DNA of 64,000 nucleotides from JBGQMW01 sp963769845 (GCA_963769845.1 CAVYNL010000018.1:1-64000); one strand, 5' to 3'. Positions 7,479-16,844 are shown, numbered from the stretch's first letter. Notes: a model not told the origin generated them from the letters alone. Numbers and translations are program-made.

Positions 7479-10328
7479 TCAGACCGAAACTAGTTCTTTG
7501 GGTTTCTTCGTTTGAGTTTCTGGTTGAGCCTTCTGTTCTCCCATTTGGGGGTGACCTTCGACGGATGGCACGTTTTGGAGTGGGGTCTCAGGGCATTCTA
7601 GTTTTTCTTCTTCTCCTAAGTCAAGAGTGGCTTTTGCCGTGCCATCGTCGAGATATTCCACGGAGAAACCCATTTTCTTCATCAGTTTGATGGCTCGATA
7701 ATTGTCAGGCAGCATGATGGCATAAAGCCGCTCGACTTTCATATCCTTGCAAATCTCGATCGCGTAGTCGACCATTTTTGTGCCTAAGCCCAAGTATTGA
7801 TATTTGTCTGCCACGATGAAAGCTATCTCGCCAGATTTGCCTCCAGGTTCAAGGCCAACCCTCACAACGCCCAAGATCTTCCTCTTGCCATCTTCAGTCA
7901 ACTCAGGAACAATCGCTATTTCCCTGTCGTAGTCGATGTTAGTGTAACGGATCCTTGTTTCATGAGGAGTGTCCTTTATGACTTGAAAGAAACGATAGCG
8001 TATCGATTCTTCTGAGAAGTTTTGGAACATTTCCAACCACATAAGTTCATCTTCAGGCTTGATCGGCCGCAACAACACGGTTCTGCCGTCACGCAGCCTC
8101 CACGTGGTCTCATATTTCCGGGGGTACGGCGTGATCACCAAATGCTTATGAGGCTCGGTTTTCTCGAACACTTTCTTCTTGTCGATCACGATACGTGCAT
8201 CAAAGGCAAAGGCCTCAGTCTCGTTCACGAAGAGAGGATTTATGTCAACTTCTTTAAGCTGCGGAAAGTCAACGAGCATCTGACTGAAGACAACCATAAT
8301 CTCATCCAGCAGCTTCAGGTTGACTGGAGGAACATTCCTGTAACCCTTCAGAAGCTGATAGACCTTAGTCTCCTCCATGATCCTCCGTACCAACGTCTGG
8401 TTTAGCGGCGGAAGGCCGACTGAGAAGTCTTTGAAAAGCTCCACTCCTACTCCGCCCATTCCAAAGAGAATCACTGGGCCGAACAGAGGGTCGGTTTTTG
8501 ACCCGAGAATTACCTCGTAGCCTTGTTTCTTGACCATGCGTTGTACTGTGACACCGAGTATCTCAGCGCTGGGATCGTAATCTTTCGCGCGTTGAAGTAT
8601 GCGCTCGAATGCCTCACGAAGTTCGACCTCAGTGTTTATGTCAAGAACGACGCCGCCGGCTTCGGTTTTGTGAACGATCTGTGGGGAAAGAACCTTTAGC
8701 ACAACCGGGTAGCCCATCCGCTGAGCGATGTTTGCGGCTTCATCCGCGGTTCTGGCAACCTCGGTTTTTACGACTGGAAGATTATAGTATTCGAGGAATG
8801 TCTTTGCCTCAGCTTCGTTGAGAATTTCCCTGTTCTCCCTTGCCACGTTCTTGAGTATCACCATGAGCGGACGTTTTGGAGGAGCAACGTCCACAGGCAA
8901 TTCTTCAGGCGTCTCATACAACAGTTCCAAGTTGCTCTTGTACTGGTACATGTACATGTATGTCTTGACCGCCTGTTCAGGAGTTGAATACGTCGGAATG
9001 TTGTTTTCGGAAAAAACGCGGTTTGCTTCCTCCACGGCCCCATAACCCATGAAGCTCGTCAAAATCGTCTTGTTTTGATACGCTTGGCTCTTGACAAGTT
9101 CCACGATGCTTTGGGCGACCTCGACGGGTTGGCCTACTGCCTGCGCCGTGTAGATAATGAGCAGACCGTCAACATTCTCGTCCTTCAGGCAGGTTTCAAC
9201 AACCGCCCTGTAACGGTCAGCTTTTGCGTCTCCAAGAATGTCAATGGGGTTTCCGTGGCTCCAGAAATGAGGCAAAGCACTGTTTAGTGTTTCCATGGTC
9301 TGCGGACTCAAATGAGCAATTTTGCCACCTCGTGAAATCACGGCGTCGGTCGCCATGACGCCCGGGCCGCCTGCGTTCGTGATTATGGCAAGATTCGGAC
9401 CCCGCGGAAGGGGCTGCGTTCCCAAGACCTCTGCGCAGTTGAAGAGGTCCGCTATTTCGTCAACTCGCACCATGCCGGCCCGTTTGAAAGCCTTGTCGTA
9501 GATCATATCTTCTCCCGTTAACGAACCTGTGTGCGAAGCTGCCGCCTTCGCACTCTCGCTGAACTTGCCAGCCTTGACGACAATGATAGGTTTGGTCCGG
9601 GCGAAATGTCTGGCAGCACTCATGAACTTTCTGGCATCACTCAAACCTTCAATGTACATTAGTATGCTCTTGGTCTTCGGGTCGGTTCCGAAGTAGTCTA
9701 TCAAGTCGCCGAAATCAACATCAATCATCGAGCCTATAGAGACAAAGTTGCTGAAACCAATGTTCTGATGGATGGCCCAGTCAAGGATCGCAGAACCCAG
9801 CGCCCCGCTTTGACTGATGAATGCAATCTTGCCAGGCTTGGGCATTTTGTACAGGAAAGTCGCATTAAGACTGTTGCTCGGGCGAATGATACCTAAGCAA
9901 TTTGGCCCGATGATTCTGAGCCCGTACTTGTTCTTGATTTCAAGTATTCTCTCTTCCAGTGCTCTGCCTTCAGGGCCGATCTCTTTGAAGCCCGCGCTGA
10001 TTATGACTATTCCCATTATGCCTGCCTTGCCGCATTGTTCAATGACGTCGGGAACTGTTCTGGCAGGCGTGGCGATCACGGCAAGGTCAACAGGCTCACC
10101 TATCTGTTCCACGCTCGGATAGGCCTTGTGACCCAAAACTTCAGTCTTTCGAATGTTGACTGGGTATATCTTCCCTTCAAACCTCAACTCAATGAGATTC
10201 TTCATCAAAGCATATCCAACTGTGCCTTCTTCGTCAGAAGCACCCACCACGGCGATGCTCTTGGGGTTGAAGATCTTGTCAAGGTTCAACGTAACCAAAG
10301 CGGGCAACCTTCCTGAAAGAGGGTTCAA
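7479..10328 (-). CDS. ADP-forming acyl/acetyl-CoA synthetase fused to GNAT acetyltransferase
   Basis: 949 residues. Residues about 15-460 form the CoA-binding and succinyl-CoA-ligase-like domains of ADP-forming acetyl-CoA synthetase, with the conserved SHTGSL histidine motif. An ATP-grasp domain follows (about 500-720; EAGGVV and EVDINPL). A GNAT domain covers about 735-900 (LRPIKPEDE, then the GLGTKMV acetyl-CoA loop). The same fusion is known in Pat-type protein lysine acetyltransferases. Because the SHTG motif is kept, it could still make ATP and acetate from acetyl-CoA. The start is TTG 10328; downstream TTGs are possible. It stands alone, facing left. Confidence 0.9.
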   Translation of the reverse strand: MNPLSGRLPALVTLNLDKIFNPKSIAVVGASDEEGTVGYALMKNLIELRFEGKIYPVNIRKTEVLGHKAYPSVEQIGEPVDLAVIATPARTVPDVIEQCGKAGIMGIVIISAGFKEIGPEGRALEERILEIKNKYGLRIIGPNCLGIIRPSNSLNATFLYKMPKPGKIAFISQSGALGSAILDWAIHQNIGFSNFVSIGSMIDVDFGDLIDYFGTDPKTKSILMYIEGLSDARKFMSAARHFARTKPIIVVKAGKFSESAKAAASHTGSLTGEDMIYDKAFKRAGMVRVDEIADLFNCAEVLGTQPLPRGPNLAIITNAGGPGVMATDAVISRGGKIAHLSPQTMETLNSALPHFWSHGNPIDILGDAKADRYRAVVETCLKDENVDGLLIIYTAQAVGQPVEVAQSIVELVKSQAYQNKTILTSFMGYGAVEEANRVFSENNIPTYSTPEQAVKTYMYMYQYKSNLELLYETPEELPVDVAPPKRPLMVILKNVARENREILNEAEAKTFLEYYNLPVVKTEVARTADEAANIAQRMGYPVVLKVLSPQIVHKTEAGGVVLDINTEVELREAFERILQRAKDYDPSAEILGVTVQRMVKKQGYEVILGSKTDPLFGPVILFGMGGVGVELFKDFSVGLPPLNQTLVRRIMEETKVYQLLKGYRNVPPVNLKLLDEIMVVFSQMLVDFPQLKEVDINPLFVNETEAFAFDARIVIDKKKVFEKTEPHKHLVITPYPRKYETTWRLRDGRTVLLRPIKPEDELMWLEMFQNFSEESIRYRFFQVIKDTPHETRIRYTNIDYDREIAIVPELTEDGKRKILGVVRVGLEPGGKSGEIAFIVADKYQYLGLGTKMVDYAIEICKDMKVERLYAIMLPDNYRAIKLMKKMGFSVEYLDDGTAKATLDLGEEEKLECPETPLQNVPSVEGHPQMGEQKAQPETQTKKPKELVSV

Positions 10329-10436
10329 CCTTGGACCTTGATTAAAGCTTTACGACCTCGAAATACAACTTTCCCTTGACAGAGACCCGACTGGAGACGA
10401 TGTTTGGCATTCTGCTACGGTAACTGAGAGAGAAGA

Positions 10437-10446
10437 GTTATATTTT
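10437..10446 (+). promoter_or_regulatory. TATA-like element before tusA
   Basis: GTTATATTTT lies about 35 bases before the GTG of the TusA-like gene and is the likely promoter of the tusA-dsrE-iscS-iscU run. Confidence 0.5.
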
Positions 10447-10477
10447 CCTGCCTCGGCTCTGATGCTGAGGTTGGCTC

Positions 10478-10714
10478 GTGAAAATCAAAGCGAACAGGAC
10501 TTTGGACTGTTTGGGTTTGTATTGTCCTGAACCTGTTTTCAAGACCAGAATGGAACTGGATGAACTGAACGTCGGCGAAGTCTTGGAAGTCGTGGCAGAT
10601 GACCCTGCGGCTGAGGAAGACATTCGGAGTCTCGTGAAGAATCTTGGTCAGGAGCTGTTAGAAGTCAGAAGGGACGGAAATACAGTTCATTTATTAATAA
10701 AGAGAGTGAAGTAA
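10478..10714 (+). CDS. tusA: TusA-family sulfur carrier
   Basis: 78 residues starting at GTG 10478 with GAGGT 7 bases upstream. The family motif CPxP is present as YCPEP near residue 15, with an additional cysteine (CLGLYC). TusA proteins carry sulfur as a persulfide on the CPxP cysteine. The next genes, 17 bases away, encode a DsrE protein, an IscS-type protein and IscU, so the likely job is passing sulfur within this operon. The length is normal for the family. Confidence 0.9.
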   Translation: MKIKANRTLDCLGLYCPEPVFKTRMELDELNVGEVLEVVADDPAAEEDIRSLVKNLGQELLEVRRDGNTVHLLIKRVK

Positions 10715-10731
10715 CGAACAGGGTGATTTGA

Positions 10732-11103
10732 ATGAGTAGTAGCAAGAAGAAAATTCTGTATGTTCAGACAAGCGGTGTCGATAACCCGGAACGTTCGTAC
10801 GCACCGTTTATTTTGGCAACTACGGCGGCCATGATGAACGTCGATGCTACGGTCTACTTCGTCATCAAAGGCATCACTCTTGTCAAGAAAGGAGAAGCAG
10901 AGAAAATCAAGATGGGCAGTTTTCCGTCGCTCAGGGAAGTAATGGACCAGGCAGTGAAGGCTGGAGTGAAGCTGGCCGTGTGTGAGCAGAGCTGTGGGCT
11001 TCTCGGGATTCCCCGCGGGGAGTTCACAAAGGATGCAAGGATCGTTGGAGCTGCGACACTCAATGATCTAGCATTGAGCGCAGATGCTGTTCTCTGCTTC
11101 TGA
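10732..11103 (+). CDS. DsrE-family sulfur-relay protein
   Basis: 123 residues with the DsrE/DsrF-like fold: an N-terminal beta strand (ILYVQTSG), a VDATVYFVIKG segment, and a C-terminal CEQSCGLLG with two candidate sulfur-carrying cysteines near residues 84 and 88. It follows tusA directly and its end overlaps the start of the iscS-like gene. DsrE proteins exchange persulfide sulfur with TusA, so a TusA-DsrE relay feeding IscS/IscU is the likely arrangement. Confidence 0.87.
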   Translation: MSSSKKKILYVQTSGVDNPERSYAPFILATTAAMMNVDATVYFVIKGITLVKKGEAEKIKMGSFPSLREVMDQAVKAGVKLAVCEQSCGLLGIPRGEFTKDARIVGAATLNDLALSADAVLCF

Positions 11104-12301
11104 GCGTGTAAGTTTGGCCTTTGAAAAGCGCAGAGTTTACATGGACCATGCTGCGGGCAAGCCCGTAGACCCAAGAGTCATAGAAGCCATATTGCCCTAC
11201 ATGAAAGACGCTTACGGCAACCCTTCATCGCTACACGCCTTTGGACAAGAGGCAAAACACGCGCTTGGAACAGCAAGGACAAGGGTTGCTGAACTGATCA
11301 ATGCAGAGAAGGAAGAGTCGATCATTTTCACTTCAGGCGCTACTGAAAGCAACAACCTCGCAATCAAAGGTGTGGCAGCCAGATACAAAGACCGAGGAAA
11401 GCGCATTCTGACGTCGAGCATTGAACACATGTCAGTTGTGAACCCCGTCAAGTACTTGACCACGCAAGGATTCGAGAGTCTCTTCTTGCCCGTGGATAAG
11501 TATGGCTTCCTTAAGCTGGAAAGCCTCGAGAAAGAATTGACAGACACAACAACCCTTGTCACAATCATTTATGCGAACAGCGAAATCGGAACTGTCCAGC
11601 ACATCAGGGAAATAAGCAGAATAGTGCACAGCAAGAATGCCATTCTGCACGTTGACGCGACCGCAGCATGCGGACAAGTCCCGATAGACGTAAAAAACGA
11701 CGGCATAGACCTCCTCACGATTTCAAGCAACGACATCTACGGCCCTAGAGGCGTTGGCGCGCTTTACATGAAAGAAGGCATACGAGTGGAACCGGTGTTT
11801 CATGGCGGAGGTCAAGAGCGAGGCTTGAGGTCTGGAACCGAAAACGTGGCTGGCATAGCAGGTTTTGGGAAAGCTGCGGAAATAGCCAAGAAAGAGATGC
11901 AGACAGAAAACAAACGACTCGCAAAGCTGAGGGATAGATTTGTCGACGCCTTGCTTGAGCCGGTTCCATACTCGTTTCTTAACGGACACCCAACCGAAAG
12001 ATTACCTGACAACGTGTCTGTCAGGTACAGTTTCATCGAAGGTGAATCCATGCTCCTGAGCCTCGACTTGGAAGGAGTGTATGCCTCCTCAGGTTCTGCC
12101 TGTACAGCGAAGACGCTTGAACCATCCCACGTTCTCCTAGCCATCGGGCTGAAGCACGAAGAAGCGCACGGCTCGTTGATGTTCACACTGGGCACACAAA
12201 ACACTGAAGAAGACGTAGAGTACGTGGCAAGCCTAATGCCAGGGATAGTTAAAAGGTTAAGAACGATGTCTCCCTTAACTCCTAAGGAGTTGAAAGTGTA
12301 A
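11084..12301 (+). CDS. iscS: Cysteine desulfurase-like protein lacking the PLP lysine
   Basis: 405 residues of the NifS/IscS family: SGATESNN, IEHMS histidine, HVDATAACGQ, and the catalytic loop SSGSACTA with Cys340. The Schiff-base lysine motif, normally SAHKxxGPKG, reads SSNDIYGPRG; the lysine is Asp217 (codon GAC, 11732-11734). Archaeoglobus fulgidus IscS has the same Lys-to-Asp change and is reported to act with IscU without normal PLP chemistry. Here TusA and DsrE lie just upstream, which could supply sulfur from another source. The ATG at 11084 overlaps dsrE by 20 bases; TTG 11114 is an alternative. Confidence 0.92.
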   Translation: MLFSASERVSLAFEKRRVYMDHAAGKPVDPRVIEAILPYMKDAYGNPSSLHAFGQEAKHALGTARTRVAELINAEKEESIIFTSGATESNNLAIKGVAARYKDRGKRILTSSIEHMSVVNPVKYLTTQGFESLFLPVDKYGFLKLESLEKELTDTTTLVTIIYANSEIGTVQHIREISRIVHSKNAILHVDATAACGQVPIDVKNDGIDLLTISSNDIYGPRGVGALYMKEGIRVEPVFHGGGQERGLRSGTENVAGIAGFGKAAEIAKKEMQTENKRLAKLRDRFVDALLEPVPYSFLNGHPTERLPDNVSVRYSFIEGESMLLSLDLEGVYASSGSACTAKTLEPSHVLLAIGLKHEEAHGSLMFTLGTQNTEEDVEYVASLMPGIVKRLRTMSPLTPKELKV

Positions 12302-12690
12302 TGTACACCGAGAAAGTCATGGAGCACTTCAAGAATCCCCGCAATGTCGGCGAGATTCCGGACGCAGATGGGGTAGGCACAGTGGGAAATCCAGTCTGCG
12401 GAGACTTGATGACTATCTACATCAAAGTGAAAGACAACCGCCTGACCGACATAAAATTCAAGACTTTCGGCTGCGGCTCTGCCATCGCGACCAGCAGCAT
12501 GATAACCGAATTGGCCAAGGGAAAAACGCTGGAAGAAGCCATGACAATCACTCGTGCAAACGTCGCAGACTCGCTTGGAGGACTTCCTCCCGTCAAGATG
12601 CACTGTTCAAACCTCGCTGCAGACGCTCTGCACGCCGCAATTGAGGATTACTATAAGAAACAGAAATGCCAAGAAGGGAACAAGAAATGA
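12301..12690 (+). CDS. iscU: IscU Fe-S cluster scaffold
   Basis: 129 residues with the three scaffold cysteines: GNPVCGD near residue 36, FGCGSA near 60 and MHCSNL near 102. The aspartate after the first cysteine, needed for cluster release, is present. It starts at ATG 12301 in a TAATG overlap with the iscS-like stop, and its own stop overlaps the next start (ATGA). It builds [2Fe-2S]/[4Fe-4S] clusters with the preceding IscS-type protein. Confidence 0.95.
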   Translation: MYTEKVMEHFKNPRNVGEIPDADGVGTVGNPVCGDLMTIYIKVKDNRLTDIKFKTFGCGSAIATSSMITELAKGKTLEEAMTITRANVADSLGGLPPVKMHCSNLAADALHAAIEDYYKKQKCQEGNKK

Positions 12691-12842
12691 AAAAAGAATT
12701 TATAAAATGTGAATACTGCAGGACAGATATCCCCACGGAGACATGCAAACTAGCAGCATATCACACGACAATCAACGGAAAAGAATACACATTCTGCTGC
12801 CAGAAATGCGCCCAGCGATTTCAACAAAAAAAGAAGAAATAG
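12687..12842 (+). CDS. Small TRASH/YHS-like zinc protein
   Basis: A 51-residue protein overlapping the iscU stop by 4 bases (ATGA). It has CEYC at residues 8-11, C20, and CCQKC at 37-41, with YTFCC before a basic tail. This pattern resembles TRASH/YHS metal-binding domains. Coupling to iscU suggests a role in metal or cluster supply; that is inference. Confidence 0.72.
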   Translation: MKKEFIKCEYCRTDIPTETCKLAAYHTTINGKEYTFCCQKCAQRFQQKKKK

Positions 12843-12986
12843 AACTGCCTCTTGAAGTTCTCAAAGCATACAACCATCCAACTTTATCTCGCCAACTCCA
12901 CCATAGGCTGCTGTCAAAACACTGCAGCAGAAGCTGTACACGTCAGTTCTGAATAAACCTTTTATGTCAAAAATGAAGAAGAGGAA

Positions 12987-13223
12987 ATGTCAGGAGAGAC
13001 TCAAATGGGTTGTTGGAAATGGTTTGACGGCGTTCTGAAAGAAGCAGGAATAAAAGTGACCGACAAAAACAAGAACAAAATCGACGATATTATCCATCAT
13101 TACATCGGTGAACAATCCAGCTACGGTCATTGCTCAGCAGACTGGAAAAAAGCAAGAAAGGAAATAGCCGAAAGCGCAGAAATGAAAAAAGAACTCATCG
13201 AGAAACTCAAAAAAGCAGTCTGA
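12987..13223 (+). CDS. Conserved hypothetical small protein
   Basis: 78 residues from ATG 12987. ATG 13005 is an equally good start, because GGAGA sits 8-9 bases before it, while a TATA-like CCTTTTATG near 12958 would place transcription start close to 12987. Recognisable segments are CWKWFDG, HHYIGEQSSYGHCSADW and a lysine-rich C-terminal helix. Two cysteines and two histidines could bind a metal. I do not recognise a function. It lies between the iscU group and rubredoxin. Confidence 0.75.
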   Translation: MSGETQMGCWKWFDGVLKEAGIKVTDKNKNKIDDIIHHYIGEQSSYGHCSADWKKARKEIAESAEMKKELIEKLKKAV

Positions 13224-13327
13224 GCACATTCTCCTTCTTTCTATTTCAGCGACATCGAATGCAGAAAACAGCGTCAGCTGACAAAATAACTTAAATAATA
13301 TCAAGAGCAAGATTTTAGACACTGGAA

Positions 13328-13504
13328 ATGCAGGTGGAAATGTTGGACAAGTATGAGTGCACAATCTGCGGTTACATCTACGACCCAGAAGTTGGCGACC
13401 CAGAACATGGCATAAAACCTGGAACAGTATTCGAAAACTTGCCCGAGGACTGGGTCTGCCCAGTATGCGGAGCGCTGAAAGACCAGTTCGTCAAGAAAGA
13501 ATAG
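13328..13504 (+). CDS. Rubredoxin
   Basis: 58 residues, or 53 if it starts at TTG 13343, which has GGTGG 5 bases upstream and gives the usual rubredoxin N-terminus (DKYECTICGYIYDP). The four iron ligands are in CTICG and CPVCG, with PGTVFENLPEDWVCP between them as in the family. It is a one-electron carrier, often used in oxygen or peroxide detoxification in anaerobes. A TATA-like TTAAATAATA at 13291-13300 supports separate transcription. Confidence 0.95.
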   Translation: MQVEMLDKYECTICGYIYDPEVGDPEHGIKPGTVFENLPEDWVCPVCGALKDQFVKKE

Positions 13505-13624
13505 GCAGGAATTCATTGCGAAACGCAGGATGATACTAGATTTATTATGAGTTTTTATCGGAACTACTGCCCAGTTTTGATGAGCAGGTTAGTATCTGTC
13601 TAGGCTGTCTGCTTTTTGAAAGGG

Positions 13625-13634
13625 TTTATATTTT
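13625..13634 (+). promoter_or_regulatory. TATA box for nrdJ
   Basis: TTTATATTTT lies about 30 bases before the ATG at 13664. GGTGA at 13653-13657 serves as ribosome site. Confidence 0.5.
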
Positions 13635-13663
13635 GAGTTGGCCCAATTTTCGGGTGACCAGTC

Positions 13664-15757
13664 ATGCCTATTGCAAAGATAGTGAAAAGAGACGGCAGAA
13701 CCGTTGATTTTGATGCTGCAAGAATTAGAGATGCAGTCTACAAGGCCTTCATAGCAGTCGAGCTTCACGATGGGGAAAAAGCTGCAAGCGTAACCGATGA
13801 AGTTGTGAGACTTCTTGAGGAGAAGTTCGAGGGGAGAACTCCATCTGTTGAGGACGCCCAAGACCTTGTCATAGAGGTCCTGAGAAAGAAAGGATACGGA
13901 AGAGTCGCAGAAGCCTACGAGACGTATAGGAAAAAGAAACGTGAGATTCGTGAACTTAGAAAGAAGCTGAGCATAGAAGCTCCAAAACTGACAGTAAACG
14001 CCCTTGAAGTTCTGAAGCAAAGATACCTTCTCAGGGACGAGAACGAGAGAATCGTAGAATCGCCCGACCAGCTCTTCAGGCGTGTTGCGAAAGCAGTGGC
14101 AGCATCCGACAAGAGACATGGCGAAAGCGTGTCAGAGACTGAAGAAGTCTTCTTCAGAATGATGTCACAACTCGAATTTGTCCCTAATACGCCGACTCTT
14201 TTCAACGCAGGAACGCAGCTTGGCCAACTCTCTGCATGTTTCGTCTTGCCCGTGGAAGATTCGTTGGAGGGGATCTTCACTGCAGCCAAGAACATGGCGT
14301 TGATAGAACAGAGCGGTGGCGGAGTCGGTTTCGACTTCTCAAGACTGCGTCCGAAGGGGGACATAGTAAGGTCAACGAAAGGTGTTGCTTCAGGTCCTGT
14401 GAGTTTCATGCGCATCTTTGATACAGGCACGGAGATTATAAAGGCCGGAGGAAAGCGCAGAGGCGCGATGATGGCCGTACTTCGAGTAGACCATCCCGAC
14501 GTGGTCGAATTCATAACTTCTAAACAGCAGCCAGGATTTCTCTCGAACTTCAACATTTCAGTTGCGGTCACCGACGAGTTCATGAAAGCGGTTGACGAAG
14601 GCGGAGAATATTGGCTCGTGAATCCTCGAAACAACGAAAAGACTAAGAAGCTAGTCGCCAGGGACTTGTGGAATCTCATGGCGAAATCTGCTTGGATGAG
14701 CGGAGACCCCGGAGTCATTTTCATAGATGAGATTAATCGGCATAATCCTACTCCTCTTGTTGGAAAAATTGAGTCGACGAATCCCTGCGGTGAACAGCCA
14801 CTGCTTCCCTATGAATCGTGCAATCTAGGCTCCATCAACTTGTCCAGAATGATTCATGAAGGAAAGATAGACTGGGAGAAACTGAAGGCAACTGTCAGAA
14901 ATGCGGTCCATTTTCTCGACAATGTCATAGACGCAAACAGGTATCCTTTGAAGGAGATTGAACGGATAACGTGGGCCAACAGGAAAATAGGTTTAGGAGT
15001 TATGGGGTTTGCTGACATGCTCATAGAACTCGGAGTCCCCTATGACTCTGAAGAAGCTCTGAGGCTTGGAGAGCAAGTCATGGAGTTCATTGAAAAAGAA
15101 GGGCACAAGAGGTCGGTGGAACTCGGAGAAGAAAGAGGCTCTTTTCCGAACTTCGAACAAAGCATCTACAAGAGCAAATATTCTACTATGCGCAATTCGA
15201 CAGTAACCACGGTTGCCCCTACCGGAACCATAAGCATCATCGCAGGCTGTTCGTCTGGAATCGAGCCGATATTCGCAATCTCCTTCATCAGGAACGTCCT
15301 GAACGGTACAAGACTCTTCGAGATTAACCCGCTGTTTGAGATGATGGCAAAAGAGAGAGGCTTCTACAGTGCAAAACTGCTCGAAGAAATAGCCAGAACG
15401 GGCTCTGTGCAGAGGATTGAAGGCGTTCCCGAAGACATGAAGAGACTGTTTGTCACGGCATTAGACATCAAACCCGAGTGGCACGTTAGGATGCAGGCAG
15501 TTTTCCAAAAACACACTGACAACGCTGTTTCAAAGACTGTCAACCTCCCAACAGAAGCCACGCTCGAAGATGTTCGAGGAATCTACGAGCTTGCTTGGAA
15601 GCTAAAGTGCAAAGGCGTAACTGTCTTCAGATACGGCAGCAAACCTGAACAAGTCCTGTACATCGGCGAGATCAAAACAGACACAGGCAAGTTCGTTACT
15701 TTGGAACCTGAGTATTCAGGAGGCTGCCCCACGAAGAACTGCCCATTCCCAAGCTGA
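13664..15757 (+). CDS. nrdJ: Class II (adenosylcobalamin-dependent) ribonucleotide reductase
   Basis: 697 residues. An ATP-cone is at the N-terminus (KRDGRTVDFD). The catalytic barrel has SACFVLP, NPCGEQPLLPYESCNLGSINL with the thiyl-radical cysteine and glutamate, and the PTGTISIIAGCSSGIEP loop. The protein ends with GGCPTKNCPFPS, whose CxxxxC pair is the likely thioredoxin-linked relay. No NrdB or NrdG partner is adjacent, as expected for the B12-dependent class. It makes deoxyribonucleotides without oxygen, and thus suits an anaerobe. Confidence 0.95.
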   Translation: MPIAKIVKRDGRTVDFDAARIRDAVYKAFIAVELHDGEKAASVTDEVVRLLEEKFEGRTPSVEDAQDLVIEVLRKKGYGRVAEAYETYRKKKREIRELRKKLSIEAPKLTVNALEVLKQRYLLRDENERIVESPDQLFRRVAKAVAASDKRHGESVSETEEVFFRMMSQLEFVPNTPTLFNAGTQLGQLSACFVLPVEDSLEGIFTAAKNMALIEQSGGGVGFDFSRLRPKGDIVRSTKGVASGPVSFMRIFDTGTEIIKAGGKRRGAMMAVLRVDHPDVVEFITSKQQPGFLSNFNISVAVTDEFMKAVDEGGEYWLVNPRNNEKTKKLVARDLWNLMAKSAWMSGDPGVIFIDEINRHNPTPLVGKIESTNPCGEQPLLPYESCNLGSINLSRMIHEGKIDWEKLKATVRNAVHFLDNVIDANRYPLKEIERITWANRKIGLGVMGFADMLIELGVPYDSEEALRLGEQVMEFIEKEGHKRSVELGEERGSFPNFEQSIYKSKYSTMRNSTVTTVAPTGTISIIAGCSSGIEPIFAISFIRNVLNGTRLFEINPLFEMMAKERGFYSAKLLEEIARTGSVQRIEGVPEDMKRLFVTALDIKPEWHVRMQAVFQKHTDNAVSKTVNLPTEATLEDVRGIYELAWKLKCKGVTVFRYGSKPEQVLYIGEIKTDTGKFVTLEPEYSGGCPTKNCPFPS

Positions 15758-15827
15758 GGCTGCGAAGCCGTCAAAGTCGGCATGTTGCGCAAGCCTGCAG
15801 AACTTTCGCCAAGAAAAATTGGTGCTT

Positions 15828-16241
15828 CTATTTTTCCACTCTTAGGCGGTATTCCATCTTGACACTGGCCTTTTCGAAGAGTATTCCCACGGGGCAGGTT
15901 TTCAAGGTCAGTTCGTGAGCTCTTTTGATTCGATCTTCTAGAGCAGTGGTTGCAACCATGATGTCAATCCGAACTTGAGTTATGGTTCCAACCTCTTCTG
16001 ATTTTATGGCCTCTGACTTCACTTCCAAGTCCTCCAGCGTGATCCTCATCTTCTTAGCTGTCAACGCGAAGATTGTAGCATAACAACCCACGTAGCTCAT
16101 CAATGTAAGTTCGAGTGCTGAGGGACCCATGTCAGTTCCATCGTCGGGAGGAAGATCTAGGCAGATTGCATGTTTTCTGCCGTCGTCGACGTCTATTCTG
16201 AAGCCTCTCACGAGCTTTGCCGTCGCATGAAGTTTTGTCAA
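15828..16241 (-). CDS. OsmC-family protein
   Basis: 137 residues from TTG 16241. The two redox cysteines of the family are present: YVGCYAT near residue 52 and KTCPVG near 116, with GPSALELTLMSYVGC as family signature. OsmC/Ohr proteins reduce organic hydroperoxides, and some archaeal forms have no known substrate. It lies antisense between nrdJ and the Lrp regulator, so it is likely a separate transcription unit. Confidence 0.87.
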   Translation of the reverse strand: MTKLHATAKLVRGFRIDVDDGRKHAICLDLPPDDGTDMGPSALELTLMSYVGCYATIFALTAKKMRITLEDLEVKSEAIKSEEVGTITQVRIDIMVATTALEDRIKRAHELTLKTCPVGILFEKASVKMEYRLRVEK

Positions 16242-16403
16242 ACTGTCACTCTTCCTGATTCTCTGTTCGATGTCTTTGAATCCGATTTTCGTGACAGAAG
16301 ACTTTTATTTCAGCCTTTCTTTTATGTTTTTCGTCGCAGAATGGATTGAAAACGCATGGAAACATGCGAAACATGAAACATATGTCGAACGTGGTGTCCC
16401 GCG

Positions 16404-16829
16404 TTGGATGAGATTGACCTGAAGATACTCGAAATGTTGGAGAGTGATGGTAGAAGGTCTTTCACAGAAATAGCTGAGAAACTGCACGTGAGTGAATCTT
16501 CTGTTAGGAAAAGGGTAAGGGCTTTGCAGCGCGATGGTGTGATAAGGAAGTTCACGGTCAAAGTTGATCCTGCAAAGTTGGGCTACAACACTGTGGCTAT
16601 AGTGGGAGTCGACGTAGATCCTACACGACTGTTGCAGGTAGCTCAGAAGCTGTGCGATTTCGAAGATGTAAGATGCGTTGCGACTTCGACGGGAGATCAC
16701 ATGGTGATGCTCGAGATTTGGATGAGAAACGGGAGAGAGTTGACAAAACTAATAACTGATAGTATTGGTACAGTTGAAGGAGTCAAGAGAATCTGTCCAG
16801 CGTTGATTCTGGAAAGACTGAAGGAATGA
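16404..16829 (+). CDS. Lrp/AsnC-family transcriptional regulator
   Basis: 141 residues from TTG 16404. An N-terminal helix-turn-helix (DEIDLKILEMLESDGRRS, ESSVRKRV) is followed by the RAM effector domain (VKVDPAKLGYNTVAIVGVDV). It is 15 bases upstream of a disulfide oxidoreductase and the CopA ATPase, so it may regulate them. Control by redox state, copper or an amino acid cannot be told from sequence. Confidence 0.9.
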   Translation: MDEIDLKILEMLESDGRRSFTEIAEKLHVSESSVRKRVRALQRDGVIRKFTVKVDPAKLGYNTVAIVGVDVDPTRLLQVAQKLCDFEDVRCVATSTGDHMVMLEIWMRNGRELTKLITDSIGTVEGVKRICPALILERLKE

Positions 16830-16844
16830 GTTGAGGGTCGGAAA

